In this document: piece by piece, positions 33,309 through 40,759 of the stretch
Position numbering within the stretch: position 1 is the stretch's first letter
Layout of the letters: every line of letters begins with the position of its first letter
Source: JBHPGW01 sp042569785
GTDB taxonomy: Bacteria; Planctomycetota; Phycisphaerae; Sedimentisphaerales; Anaerobacaceae
Length of the DNA: 51,896 nucleotides
Assembly: GCA_042569785.1 (NCBI GenBank)
Contig: JBHPGW010000011.1
Span: forward strand, 1-51,896
Reading direction: 5' to 3'
Translations under genes and position numbers: made by a program
Notes under the pieces: generated by a model
What the model was told of the DNA's origin: nothing
What the model saw: the letters and a program-made list of their open reading frames with translations, nothing else
The model's database searches: none

Positions 33309-34163
33309 GTGCCGCATAAAATAGTATCTAAACAACAGCTCTCAGAAAACGTCTTCACCGCTGACATCGAGGCTCCGCTGATCGCACAGGTCAGAAAGCC
33401 GGGCCAGTTTGTCATGGTCCTTATCAACCAGGATTCCGGAGAGAGGATACCTTTGACGATAGCCGGAGTTGACCCGGAAAAAGGGACAATACAACTGATC
33501 TGGCAGAGGGTTGGCAAAACCACCGCTGAATTCGCGGATCTAAATGTCGGCGATTGCATAGCCGCGGTCGCAGGCCCGTTAGGCCACCCCACACATATCG
33601 AAAATTTCGGAACCGTAGTATGTGTCGGCGGGGGCATCGGAAACGCACCACTGCTGCCGATCGCAACAGCCCTCAAAGAAGCTGGAAATAAAGTTATCTC
33701 CATCCTCGGCGCAAGAAACAAAGAGCTGTTGATACTTGAAGATCGATTCGCCGAAATCAGCGATGAACTGATAGTAACAACAGACGACGGCTCCTATGGA
33801 CGAAAAGCTCTCGTAACAGAGCCCTTGAAAGAAGCTTGTCAGAACGCAAACAAGCCCGACCATGCTTTTGTGATCGGCCCAACGATAATGATGAAATTCT
33901 GCTGCGAGGTCACAAAGCAGTTCAACGTCCCTACCGAAGTTTCACTTAATACGATCATGGTTGACGGAACAGGGATGTGCGGCGGATGTCGGGTCGAAGT
34001 TGACGGCCAGGCGAAATTCGTCTGCGTCGACGGTCCCGAATTCGACGGACACAAAGTCAATTTCGACCTTATGATGAAAAGACTAAGTGCCTACAAGGAC
34101 CAGGAACAGAAAGCACTCGATCAGTACAAAGAACATCAATGCAAGATCGAACGCAATAAATAA
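33309..34163 (+). CDS. nfnA: Nfn transhydrogenase small subunit (NfnA), FAD/NAD and 2Fe-2S
   Basis: NfnAB couples NADH and NADPH to ferredoxin by flavin-based electron bifurcation, balancing redox carriers in anaerobes. The 284-residue NfnA has the FAD-binding stretch RIPLTIAG, the NAD-binding stretch VCVGGGIGNAPLLPIA, and the C-terminal iron-sulphur loop. There the ligands D219, C224, C227 and C239 are in place (VDGTGMCGGCRV and FVCVDGP); the Asp is the unusual fourth ligand known from this family. Pairing with the glutamate synthase-like gene 20 bp downstream distinguishes it from dihydroorotate dehydrogenase electron-transfer subunits. It begins at GTG 33309 with GGA upstream. Confidence 0.88.
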   Translation: MPHKIVSKQQLSENVFTADIEAPLIAQVRKPGQFVMVLINQDSGERIPLTIAGVDPEKGTIQLIWQRVGKTTAEFADLNVGDCIAAVAGPLGHPTHIENFGTVVCVGGGIGNAPLLPIATALKEAGNKVISILGARNKELLILEDRFAEISDELIVTTDDGSYGRKALVTEPLKEACQNANKPDHAFVIGPTIMMKFCCEVTKQFNVPTEVSLNTIMVDGTGMCGGCRVEVDGQAKFVCVDGPEFDGHKVNFDLMMKRLSAYKDQEQKALDQYKEHQCKIERNK

Positions 34164-34183
34164 AAACCAAGAATCGAGAAACC

Positions 34184-35662
34184 ATGACAGAACAGGAAAG
34201 AAAAAAACTGCTTGAAGATATTTTGGAAAAGCAGAAAACTGTCGGCCTGAAACCTGCTGACAGGTACGAGATACCGCCACAGGAAATGCCCGCTCAGGAT
34301 GCCGACGAAAGAAGAAAAAACGTCAGCGAAGTAGCCACAGGCTATACCGAAACTCAGGCTCAACTCGAAGCTCTGCGATGCCTGCAATGCAAAACCGAGC
34401 CCTGCATCAAAGGCTGTCCCGTCAAAATAAGAATAAGAGACTTCGTAGCCGCGATTGCCGATGGCGATTTCAGTAAGGCTCTGGAGATCATCAAAGAAAA
34501 CTCACTGCTGCCTGCGGTCTGCGGACGTGTCTGCCCGCAGGAAGTCCAGTGCCAGGAAACCTGCACCGTAGGCCTGAAATTCAAAGACGTCGATAAAGCT
34601 GTCTCTATAGGCAGGCTTGAAAGATTCGTCGCCGATCTTGATAAAGGCGATGACAGCGTACCAGCCGTCGCAGCTTCGACCGGCAAAAAAATCGCCATCA
34701 TAGGTTCAGGCCCAGGCGGGGTCGTTACCGCCGCAGATACCAGAAGGGCCGGCCACGACGTCACCATATTCGAGGCATTCCACAAACCAGGCGGAGTACT
34801 CGTTTACGGCATCCCGGAATTCAGACTGCCAAAAGCTATCGTACAGGAAGAGATCGACGTCCTCGAAAAAATGGGTGTTAAGATCGTCTGCAACTTCATC
34901 GTAGGCAGAACAAGGACCATCGAACAGTTGACCAAAGAGGACGGCTTCGATGCCGTTTACATCGGCGTCGGTGCCGGTCTGCCGAGATTTATGAACATCC
35001 CGGGCGAATCACTCGTCGGGGTTTACAGCGCTAACGAATATCTTACGCGAGCCAATCTTATGAAGGCCTATAAGTTCGGCAAAGGAGCTGATACCCCTAT
35101 CGCCGTCTCGAAGAAAGTCGCTGTTATCGGCGGCGGAAATGTCGCGATGGATTCAGCAAGAACTGCTATGCGTCTCGGCGCTGAAAAAGTCTATCTTGTC
35201 TACCGCAGAAGCGAAAAGGAAATGCCCGCAAGAGTCGAGGAAGTCCACCACGCAAAGGAAGAAAGCATCGAATTCCACATCCTGCAAAGCCCGAAACAAA
35301 TAATCGGCGACGAGAACAGCCATGTTACCGCTATCGAATGTCTTAAGTACGAACTGGGTGAGCCGGACGATTCCGGCAGAAGACGCCCGATACCTATCGA
35401 AGGCTCGGAATTCCAGCTTGAGGTTGATACTGTCATCATGGCTATCGGAAATGCTGCCAATCCATTAATGCAGCAGACCACGCCCGGCCTGGAATTTAAC
35501 AAATGGGGCAATATCATCGTCGACGAAAACTGCAAAACTTCGCTCGACGGCGTCTACGCAGGCGGTGACATCGTACTCGGAGCCGCTACCGTAATACTGG
35601 CTATGGGTCAGGGCAGGATCGCCGCCGCCGCCATAAACCAATATCTCTCGCAAAAGAGCTGA
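34184..35662 (+). CDS. nfnB: Nfn transhydrogenase large subunit (NfnB), GltD-like
   Basis: The 492-residue protein is the GltD-type flavoprotein with an N-terminal Fe-S domain (CLQCKTEPCIKGCP and CGRVCPQEVQCQETC), then FAD binding (IAIIGSGPGGVVTAADTRRA) and NADPH binding (VAVIGGGNVAMDSARTAM). It ends with GVYAGGDIVLGAATVILAMGQG. Alone, this architecture is also called the glutamate synthase small subunit or an NADPH-dependent glutamate synthase; the preceding NfnA with a 20-bp gap makes the bifurcating transhydrogenase the better call. ATG 34184 has no strong ribosome binding site, consistent with coupling to NfnA. A bidirectional terminator follows. Confidence 0.88.
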   Translation: MTEQERKKLLEDILEKQKTVGLKPADRYEIPPQEMPAQDADERRKNVSEVATGYTETQAQLEALRCLQCKTEPCIKGCPVKIRIRDFVAAIADGDFSKALEIIKENSLLPAVCGRVCPQEVQCQETCTVGLKFKDVDKAVSIGRLERFVADLDKGDDSVPAVAASTGKKIAIIGSGPGGVVTAADTRRAGHDVTIFEAFHKPGGVLVYGIPEFRLPKAIVQEEIDVLEKMGVKIVCNFIVGRTRTIEQLTKEDGFDAVYIGVGAGLPRFMNIPGESLVGVYSANEYLTRANLMKAYKFGKGADTPIAVSKKVAVIGGGNVAMDSARTAMRLGAEKVYLVYRRSEKEMPARVEEVHHAKEESIEFHILQSPKQIIGDENSHVTAIECLKYELGEPDDSGRRRPIPIEGSEFQLEVDTVIMAIGNAANPLMQQTTPGLEFNKWGNIIVDENCKTSLDGVYAGGDIVLGAATVILAMGQGRIAAAAINQYLSQKS

Positions 35663-35675
35663 ACATGGGAACATA

Positions 35676-35708
35676 AAAAAAGCTCCGCTAAAAAAAACGG
35701 AGCTTTTG
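35676..35708. terminator. Bidirectional terminator between nfnB and the cold-shock gene
   Basis: AGCTCCG (35681-35687) pairs with CGGAGCT (35698-35704); A-runs precede it and TTTT follows it, so it can end transcription from both convergent genes. Confidence 0.8.
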
Positions 35709-35731
35709 GTTTTACAACGCTTTACCCTGAA

Positions 35732-35935
35732 TTACCCAGGAATTACGTTAGTTGCGCATGGGCCTTTCTTACCCTCGCCAACTTCGAACTCAACCTTTTG
35801 GCCTTCGTCGAGTGACGCGTAACCTGAGGTTTTGATCTCTGAGTGATGGACAAACAAATCATCGCCGCCCTCATCCGGTGCGATAAATCCAAAACCCTTG
35901 CTTGCATTAAACCATTTTACTATACCTGTACTCAT
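35732..35935 (-). CDS. Cold-shock domain protein
   Basis: The 67-residue protein is a single cold-shock OB fold that binds single-stranded nucleic acid and prevents inhibitory RNA structure. RNP1 is KGFGFIAPD and RNP2 is DLFVHHSEI; the aromatic residues are kept. The length is the usual for CspA-type proteins. ATG 35935 has AAGGAG nine bases upstream. The 300-plus bases upstream are noncoding and A/T-rich, consistent with a long structured leader typical of the family. The gene is convergent to nfnB and shares its terminator. Confidence 0.95.
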   Translation of the reverse strand: MSTGIVKWFNASKGFGFIAPDEGGDDLFVHHSEIKTSGYASLDEGQKVEFEVGEGKKGPCATNVIPG

Positions 35936-36034
35936 CTGTATTTCTCCTTAACTCTATTTAAAGAGCTACTAATTAATCTCTCTAAATTAGTTCATCTGGA
36001 GCTACTACCGAGAGACTGTAATAATATCCCCACT

Positions 36035-36095
36035 TTCAACTGGCCTCCATTAGAGCAGAATAATTCATAAATGCAACAAAAAAATTATCAAAAAA
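36035..36095 (-). promoter_or_regulatory. Candidate promoter and leader start of the cold-shock gene
   Basis: On the minus strand TTGCAT and, 16 bp on, TCTAAT lie about 130-145 bases before the ATG. Within the predicted leader, GAGCTACTA occurs twice and CTAATT/AATTAG form an inverted repeat, but nothing resembles a known thermosensor consensus. Confidence 0.3.
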
Positions 36096-36125
36096 AATAA
36101 TTTGTACCAATCCCCCCAAAAAAGT

Positions 36126-36154
36126 GCATATTCGACAAAAAACGCATATTCGAC
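36126..36154. repeat. Two direct repeats upstream of the cold-shock gene
   Basis: GCATATTCGAC occurs at 36126-36136 and 36144-36154, both preceded by A-runs, an 18-bp period. The repeats lie just beyond the candidate promoter. They could be binding sites for an activator or a short expansion. Confidence 0.5.
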
Positions 36155-36251
36155 GTATTTTGCCCGACAGACCGATCGGCCGATTTGATTTTTGAGTGGT
36201 CAAGATAGCCGAAAATCTTTGCGATCTCCGGGGAATCTTCGGATGGGGCAT

Positions 36252-36284
36252 AAAAAAAGGCCCGGTTTTAGGCGGGCCTTTTTA
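36252..36284. terminator. Terminator of the OFA-type transporter gene
   Basis: AGGCCCG (36258-36264) pairs with CGGGCCT (36273-36279), with an A-run before and TTTTT after, so it can act in both directions and ends the minus-strand acs run. Confidence 0.75.
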
Positions 36285-36309
36285 AATAAGACAACTTTAT
36301 AGTTGTTTT

Positions 36310-37584
36310 TTAAGCGTTCGTAGTCTCTTCGACATGAGCAACAGGAGGTTTTACACAGGCAGTTACAGCAGCAGCAACTATGCAAAGGACTCCGCAAATG
36401 GTAAATGCCAGCGGGAAATTACCCAAATCGCCGAGTTTGCCTCCAAGAATTGGCCCGCCTATTCCGCCCACACCATAAGCAAGAAAGACCAATGGATATA
36501 ACTGAGCGATGTTCTTGGCGCCAAAAGTATCAGCAGTGATCGTAGGAAACAGTGCAAAGTTTCCGCCAAAGTTAAAGCCAATTAAAACCGCACCGAGATA
36601 TAAAAGTGCCGGATTACCAGCCATTTTGCTGAAAGCTATTACAAAAATACCCTGTGAAGCGCACATGATGATAACCGAAAGTTTTCTGCCGAGCTTATCC
36701 GAAAGTGTTCCCCATATGATCCTTCCAAAACCATTTGCCAGCGAGAAGAATACTGCCATAGCAGTACCAGCGATAGCACTAGCCTGTGCAGGTTCCATTC
36801 CAGTTGCCTGCAAGGCTTCTTTTGGAAAGAGTTTCATAAGGCCTATCGTCATCAGTCCTGCGCCGGCGCTGAAAACGAAGGTAATAAAAATCATATAAAA
36901 CTGTGGCTTCTTTAATATTTGCCCAGCTGTAAAATTTGTTCCTTCTGAAACCTGGTCCGCTTTAGGCGGCGGGGCCTGCCAACCGGCCGGCTTCCAGCCC
37001 TCTGGAGGATATTTCATCCAGATAGAACCGATAGCAACAAGTACAAAAAAGGCTGCACCATAAATTATGAACGTCTGGCTAAGTCCGACATTGGCAATCA
37101 TGTGTCCCCATGCTCCGGCAAGTTTAACCCAAAGCATGGCACCAAAGCCAAAGCCCGCTACAGCCAGGCCAGTGATAAGGCCCTTCTTATCAGGAAACCA
37201 TCTCATTCCAACAGCAATTGGTACCACATAGCCCAACCCGATCCCTGCACCGCCAACAATGCCGATGAAAGCTATCAGCATCGGCACAGAAGTTTTACCA
37301 ATCAATCCGCCAAGGATATACCCCAAGCCAAGTACCACGGCACCTGTCAAGGCGAGCTTACGGGGGCCAATTTTCGGCATAAAATAATAACCTGCGACCA
37401 CCATAACAACAGCAAAAGAGACCAGGCCCGCCGAAAAAACGAACTGCGTTTGAGCTTTGGTCCAGCCGGCCTCTATCAAAGAAGGGGTGAATACTGACCA
37501 CGCGTAGATAGCTCCCAGACATAACTGGATTAGAATTCCACCTACAACTACTAACCAACGATTTTTAACTTTTTCTTCAGCCAT
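36310..37584 (-). CDS. OFA-family (oxalate/formate-type) MFS transporter
   Basis: The 424-residue product is a twelve-helix MFS transporter with the OFA-type N-terminus NRWLVVVGGILIQLCLGAIYAWSVF and the central segment WMKYPPEGWKPAGW typical of this branch (related to OxlT). OFA members exchange or import monocarboxylates and dicarboxylates. Being downstream of acs suggests it carries acetate or another short acid here; this is inference. Both ATG 37590 and ATG 37584 follow an AGGAAAGGA stretch; 37584 is chosen for better spacing. A strong hairpin lies between it and acs, and a terminator follows it. Confidence 0.85.
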   Translation of the reverse strand: MAEEKVKNRWLVVVGGILIQLCLGAIYAWSVFTPSLIEAGWTKAQTQFVFSAGLVSFAVVMVVAGYYFMPKIGPRKLALTGAVVLGLGYILGGLIGKTSVPMLIAFIGIVGGAGIGLGYVVPIAVGMRWFPDKKGLITGLAVAGFGFGAMLWVKLAGAWGHMIANVGLSQTFIIYGAAFFVLVAIGSIWMKYPPEGWKPAGWQAPPPKADQVSEGTNFTAGQILKKPQFYMIFITFVFSAGAGLMTIGLMKLFPKEALQATGMEPAQASAIAGTAMAVFFSLANGFGRIIWGTLSDKLGRKLSVIIMCASQGIFVIAFSKMAGNPALLYLGAVLIGFNFGGNFALFPTITADTFGAKNIAQLYPLVFLAYGVGGIGGPILGGKLGDLGNFPLAFTICGVLCIVAAAVTACVKPPVAHVEETTNA

Positions 37585-37606
37585 AACCATTCCTTTCCTA
37601 AAAGTG

Positions 37607-37634
37607 CCGGACGCGCCTTTAAAGACGCGTCCGG
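37607..37634 (-). terminator. Intercistronic hairpin between acs and the OFA transporter
   Basis: CCGGACGCG (37607-37615) pairs with CGCGTCCGG (37626-37634), nine perfect bases, with a palindromic CTTTAAAG in the loop. On the minus strand CACTTTT follows, so partial termination or mRNA protection between the two genes is likely. Confidence 0.6.
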
Positions 37635-37659
37635 TTTTAGTTGCTTATGCGGAAAAAAC

Positions 37660-39642
37660 TTATTCGCCACGATTCTTGATCAGATCTTCAACAACATGAG
37701 GATCCGCCAGTGTTGAGATGTCGCCGAGATTGCCTGTGTCCTTTTCAGCGATCTTACGGAGGATTCGTCTCATGATCTTTCCAGAGCGAGTCTTCGGCAG
37801 AGATGGAGCGAACTGTATAGCCTCTGGAGCGGCGATAGGGCCTATCTCCTTGCGGACGTGCAGGATCAGTTCCTTCTTAAGCTCGTCGGTTTCTTCGACG
37901 CCATTGACCAGAGTTACGTAGGCGTATAGGCCTTGCCCTTTGATCTCGTGCGGAACCGGAGTAACAGCAGCTTCGGCTACCTGATCATGGCTGACCAGTG
38001 CGCTTTCGACTTCAGCTGTGCCGATACGGTGACCTGAAACGTTTACGACGTCGTCGATCCGGCCCATAAGCCAGTAATCACCGTCTTCATCGATACGGCA
38101 GCCATCGCCTGCGAAGTAAATGTCGTCGTACATTGTGAAGTATGTGTCGACGAAGCGTTCGTGATCACCCCACATTGTTCTCATCATACCGGGCCAAGGC
38201 TTGCGGATGCAAAGCTTGCCGCCTTCGTTAGTGTCACATTGTGATCCGTCATCGCGAAGTACAACAGCGTCAACGCCGAGGAACGGTCTTTGAGCACTAC
38301 CTGGTTTTAGAGTGTGTGCACCTGGCAGCGGTGTGATCATGAATCCGCCTGTTTCTGTCTGCCACCATGTATCGACTATCGGACAATTACCTCGGCCGAT
38401 CTTCTCGTAGTACCACATCCATGCTTCGGGGTTGATAGGTTCGCCAACTGAGCCGAGGATTCGCATCGTATCAAGTTTATACTTTGCGGGCCACTCTTCT
38501 CCAAAACGCATAAGAGCACGGATAGCTGTCGGTGCGGTGTAGAATACTGTTACGCCGAATTTATCGCAAATCTTCCAGAACCTTCCTGCATCCGGATAAG
38601 TTGGAACGCCCTCGAACATCAGCGAGGTTGCTCCGTTTGCGAGCGGGCCGTAAACGATATAGCTGTGGCCTGTTACCCATCCGATGTCGGCGGTGCACCA
38701 GTAGATGTCGTCGTCGTGAATGTTGAAGACAGCCTTGTGCGTAATAGTTGTGTGCAGGAGGTAGCCGGCGGTGGTGTGTACGACACCTTTGGGCTTTCCT
38801 GTTGAGCCTGAAGTGTAAAGGATGAACAGCGGATCCTCAGCTTTCATGTGTACAGCTTCGCACTCGTCGCTGACATCTGCCATTTCATCGTGATACCATG
38901 TGTCTCTGCCGTCCTTCATGTCGCAAGGCTCATTGTTGACCTTTGTTACTATAACGCTTTCGATCGTTGGTGTCTTTTCCAGTGCGGCGTCTGCGATGTC
39001 TTTTAGTCTGATATGCTTGCCGGCACGAACTGAAACGTTCGATGTGATGAGCATTTTGCAGTCGGAATCGTTTACTCGTCCTTCGATAGCGTCAGAGCTG
39101 AAGCCGCCAAAAATGATCGAGTGGATAGCGCCAATACGTGTGCATGAGAGCATGACTATTGCCAGTTCGGGTACCATGGGCATATAGATCGCGATGCGGT
39201 CGCCCTTTTTGATGCCTTTTGACTTTAGTACGTTTGCGAACTTGCAAACTTCTTTGTGCAGCTCTTCGTAGGTGTACTTTTTGACGTTGTCTTCTTCCTC
39301 ACCCTGCCAGATTATAGCAGTCTTTTTTGCGATCGGGGTTCCAAGGTGACGGTCGAGGCAGTTGTACGAAACGTTCAACTCGCCGTCTTTAAACCATGTA
39401 TGCTCGATCTTGCGAGCCTTTGTATCCCAGTTGTATTCGAGACTTTTTGTAGGTTCCTTGAACCATGTAAGGCTCTTTGCCTGTTCGAGCCAGAAGCCGT
39501 CGGGATCGTTTATCGACTTTTCCCACAATTCGCGGAACTGCTGCTCATCGTTAAAATGAGCGTTAGCCTTGAGAGTGGCTGATGGTGGAAACTTGCGACC
39601 TTCGGACATAAGTGAATCCATGCCTTTATTTTCATTTGCCAT
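37660..39642 (-). CDS. acs: Acetyl-CoA synthetase (AMP-forming)
   Basis: Acs turns acetate, ATP and CoA into acetyl-CoA by way of acetyl-AMP. The 660-residue length is typical. The P-loop-like A3 motif YTSGSTGKPKGV is intact, as are WWQTETGG (A5), and the YFAGDGC and MGRIDDVVNVSGHR (A7/A8) region. The A10 lysine of PKTRSGKIMRR, the target of protein acetylation in the family, is present. GAGGA is about eight bases before ATG 39642. It lies between the beta-barrel gene and the OFA transporter on one strand, so acetate uptake and activation may be coregulated. Confidence 0.97.
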   Translation of the reverse strand: MANENKGMDSLMSEGRKFPPSATLKANAHFNDEQQFRELWEKSINDPDGFWLEQAKSLTWFKEPTKSLEYNWDTKARKIEHTWFKDGELNVSYNCLDRHLGTPIAKKTAIIWQGEEEDNVKKYTYEELHKEVCKFANVLKSKGIKKGDRIAIYMPMVPELAIVMLSCTRIGAIHSIIFGGFSSDAIEGRVNDSDCKMLITSNVSVRAGKHIRLKDIADAALEKTPTIESVIVTKVNNEPCDMKDGRDTWYHDEMADVSDECEAVHMKAEDPLFILYTSGSTGKPKGVVHTTAGYLLHTTITHKAVFNIHDDDIYWCTADIGWVTGHSYIVYGPLANGATSLMFEGVPTYPDAGRFWKICDKFGVTVFYTAPTAIRALMRFGEEWPAKYKLDTMRILGSVGEPINPEAWMWYYEKIGRGNCPIVDTWWQTETGGFMITPLPGAHTLKPGSAQRPFLGVDAVVLRDDGSQCDTNEGGKLCIRKPWPGMMRTMWGDHERFVDTYFTMYDDIYFAGDGCRIDEDGDYWLMGRIDDVVNVSGHRIGTAEVESALVSHDQVAEAAVTPVPHEIKGQGLYAYVTLVNGVEETDELKKELILHVRKEIGPIAAPEAIQFAPSLPKTRSGKIMRRILRKIAEKDTGNLGDISTLADPHVVEDLIKNRGE

Positions 39643-39673
39643 AATTTGTTCCTCGTTTTTATATTAAGACTTT

Positions 39674-39725
39674 TAAAATTAACTCGCCTTGGGCGAGTAC
39701 CCCCAAGCAGGCTTGGGGGCTAAAC
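39674..39725 (-). repeat. Dispersed double-hairpin repeat, copy 2 (inverted)
   Basis: Read on the minus strand this element starts GTTTAG, has CCCCCAAGC/GCTTGGGGG (39700-39719), then ACTCGCC/GGCGAGT (39682-39698), and ends TAATTTTA. It matches copy 1 at 74-123; the first hairpin is nearly identical and the second differs by paired changes. It sits between the beta-barrel gene and acs, eleven bases past the barrel stop. Confidence 0.7.
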
Positions 39726-39735
39726 AATTAATCGG

Positions 39736-40506
39736 TTAGAATTTGTATTTCATTGTCAGGATAGTATATGTGATGTCTTTTCTTGTTGCGGTTGTGTCTT
39801 CCATGCTGATCTGCTGATACAATCCAGGGATGAAGGAAAGATTTTCGGTAATCTTGAACTTTGTTGAGACACCGAAAGTCGCGTATGACCAGTCATGGTC
39901 GGAACCAGCGCCGAAACCGTCGTCATAAGCAAGTTCCGCTGACAGATGCAGGGGCTGTACGGTCAACTCAGGGGCTTGTAGATCATATCCGAGACGGAAA
40001 CGGTGCATCCAACCGGCGACCTTTCGGTTAGCGTCACCACCACTGACCGGCGTCTCGTAGTGAACTATATAGGACGGGACAATACCGCTTTTCAGGATGT
40101 TTGGCCATGAAAAGGCACCAACCCATTCCCATGTAGTGTTTGCTTTGTGTCTGGTTCGGCCGTAATAGTGTTCGTATCCGACGCTGATATTGTAATTTGT
40201 AGCGTAAGATTCTTCCTGGAAAACCTGACTTTTGTAGTAGGGTCTGTAGTCAAATCTCTGGCTGTCAACGTAACCATCCGAAATGGCGTTTCTATGAACA
40301 ACTATGACTCCCCATCCTGATCCGTAGAGGTCAACATCGATTTTGTTAAAAATCGCGCCCTGCTGCCCATAAGCCTCGACACCTTTGCTAAGCCACTTAC
40401 TGTGATATTGCAGATCATACGTGAAGCCGAGTTCTTCGTCCTGAGCCTGCAGCAAGGTTGCCATTAACATCACAGCTATAACGATCATTACAATTTTTTT
40501 ACTCAC
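39736..40506 (-). CDS. Outer-membrane beta-barrel-like protein
   Basis: The 256-residue exported protein begins with a signal peptide (KKIVMIVIAVMLMATLLQAQ) and is made of alternating, aromatic-rich strands such as FTYDLQYHSKWLS, GWGVIVVHRNAI, TNYNISVGYEHYY and ITYTILTMKYKF. It ends in Phe, the outer-membrane barrel signal recognised by Bam. It resembles uncharacterised planctomycete porin-like or TorF-like proteins; the substrate is unknown. The position before acs and the OFA transporter suggests a pore for the same small acid, which is inference. It starts at GTG 40506, with AAGGAG eight bases upstream. The double-hairpin repeat follows its stop. Confidence 0.7.
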   Translation of the reverse strand: MSKKIVMIVIAVMLMATLLQAQDEELGFTYDLQYHSKWLSKGVEAYGQQGAIFNKIDVDLYGSGWGVIVVHRNAISDGYVDSQRFDYRPYYKSQVFQEESYATNYNISVGYEHYYGRTRHKANTTWEWVGAFSWPNILKSGIVPSYIVHYETPVSGGDANRKVAGWMHRFRLGYDLQAPELTVQPLHLSAELAYDDGFGAGSDHDWSYATFGVSTKFKITENLSFIPGLYQQISMEDTTATRKDITYTILTMKYKF

Positions 40507-40759
40507 AACTGTTCTCCTTAACTAAAATTACATTCTTTTTTGATAAAAATATCCATGTAGAACTGCGTATTATACGCGATCCTTGAATATCGTCAAGCAA
40601 GAGATTAGATAAAAAGAGAGAAAACCCCAAATCCGCCTGAAACGAACAGGAACGAACAATAGTAAAAGGCAAAAAGTTAAGATTCTTGCATTTTTCAAGG
40701 CTGTCTGTTAGTCTTAAGTTTGAATTTGGTAAAATAGTGAGTTCGGGAAACAGACAAAG

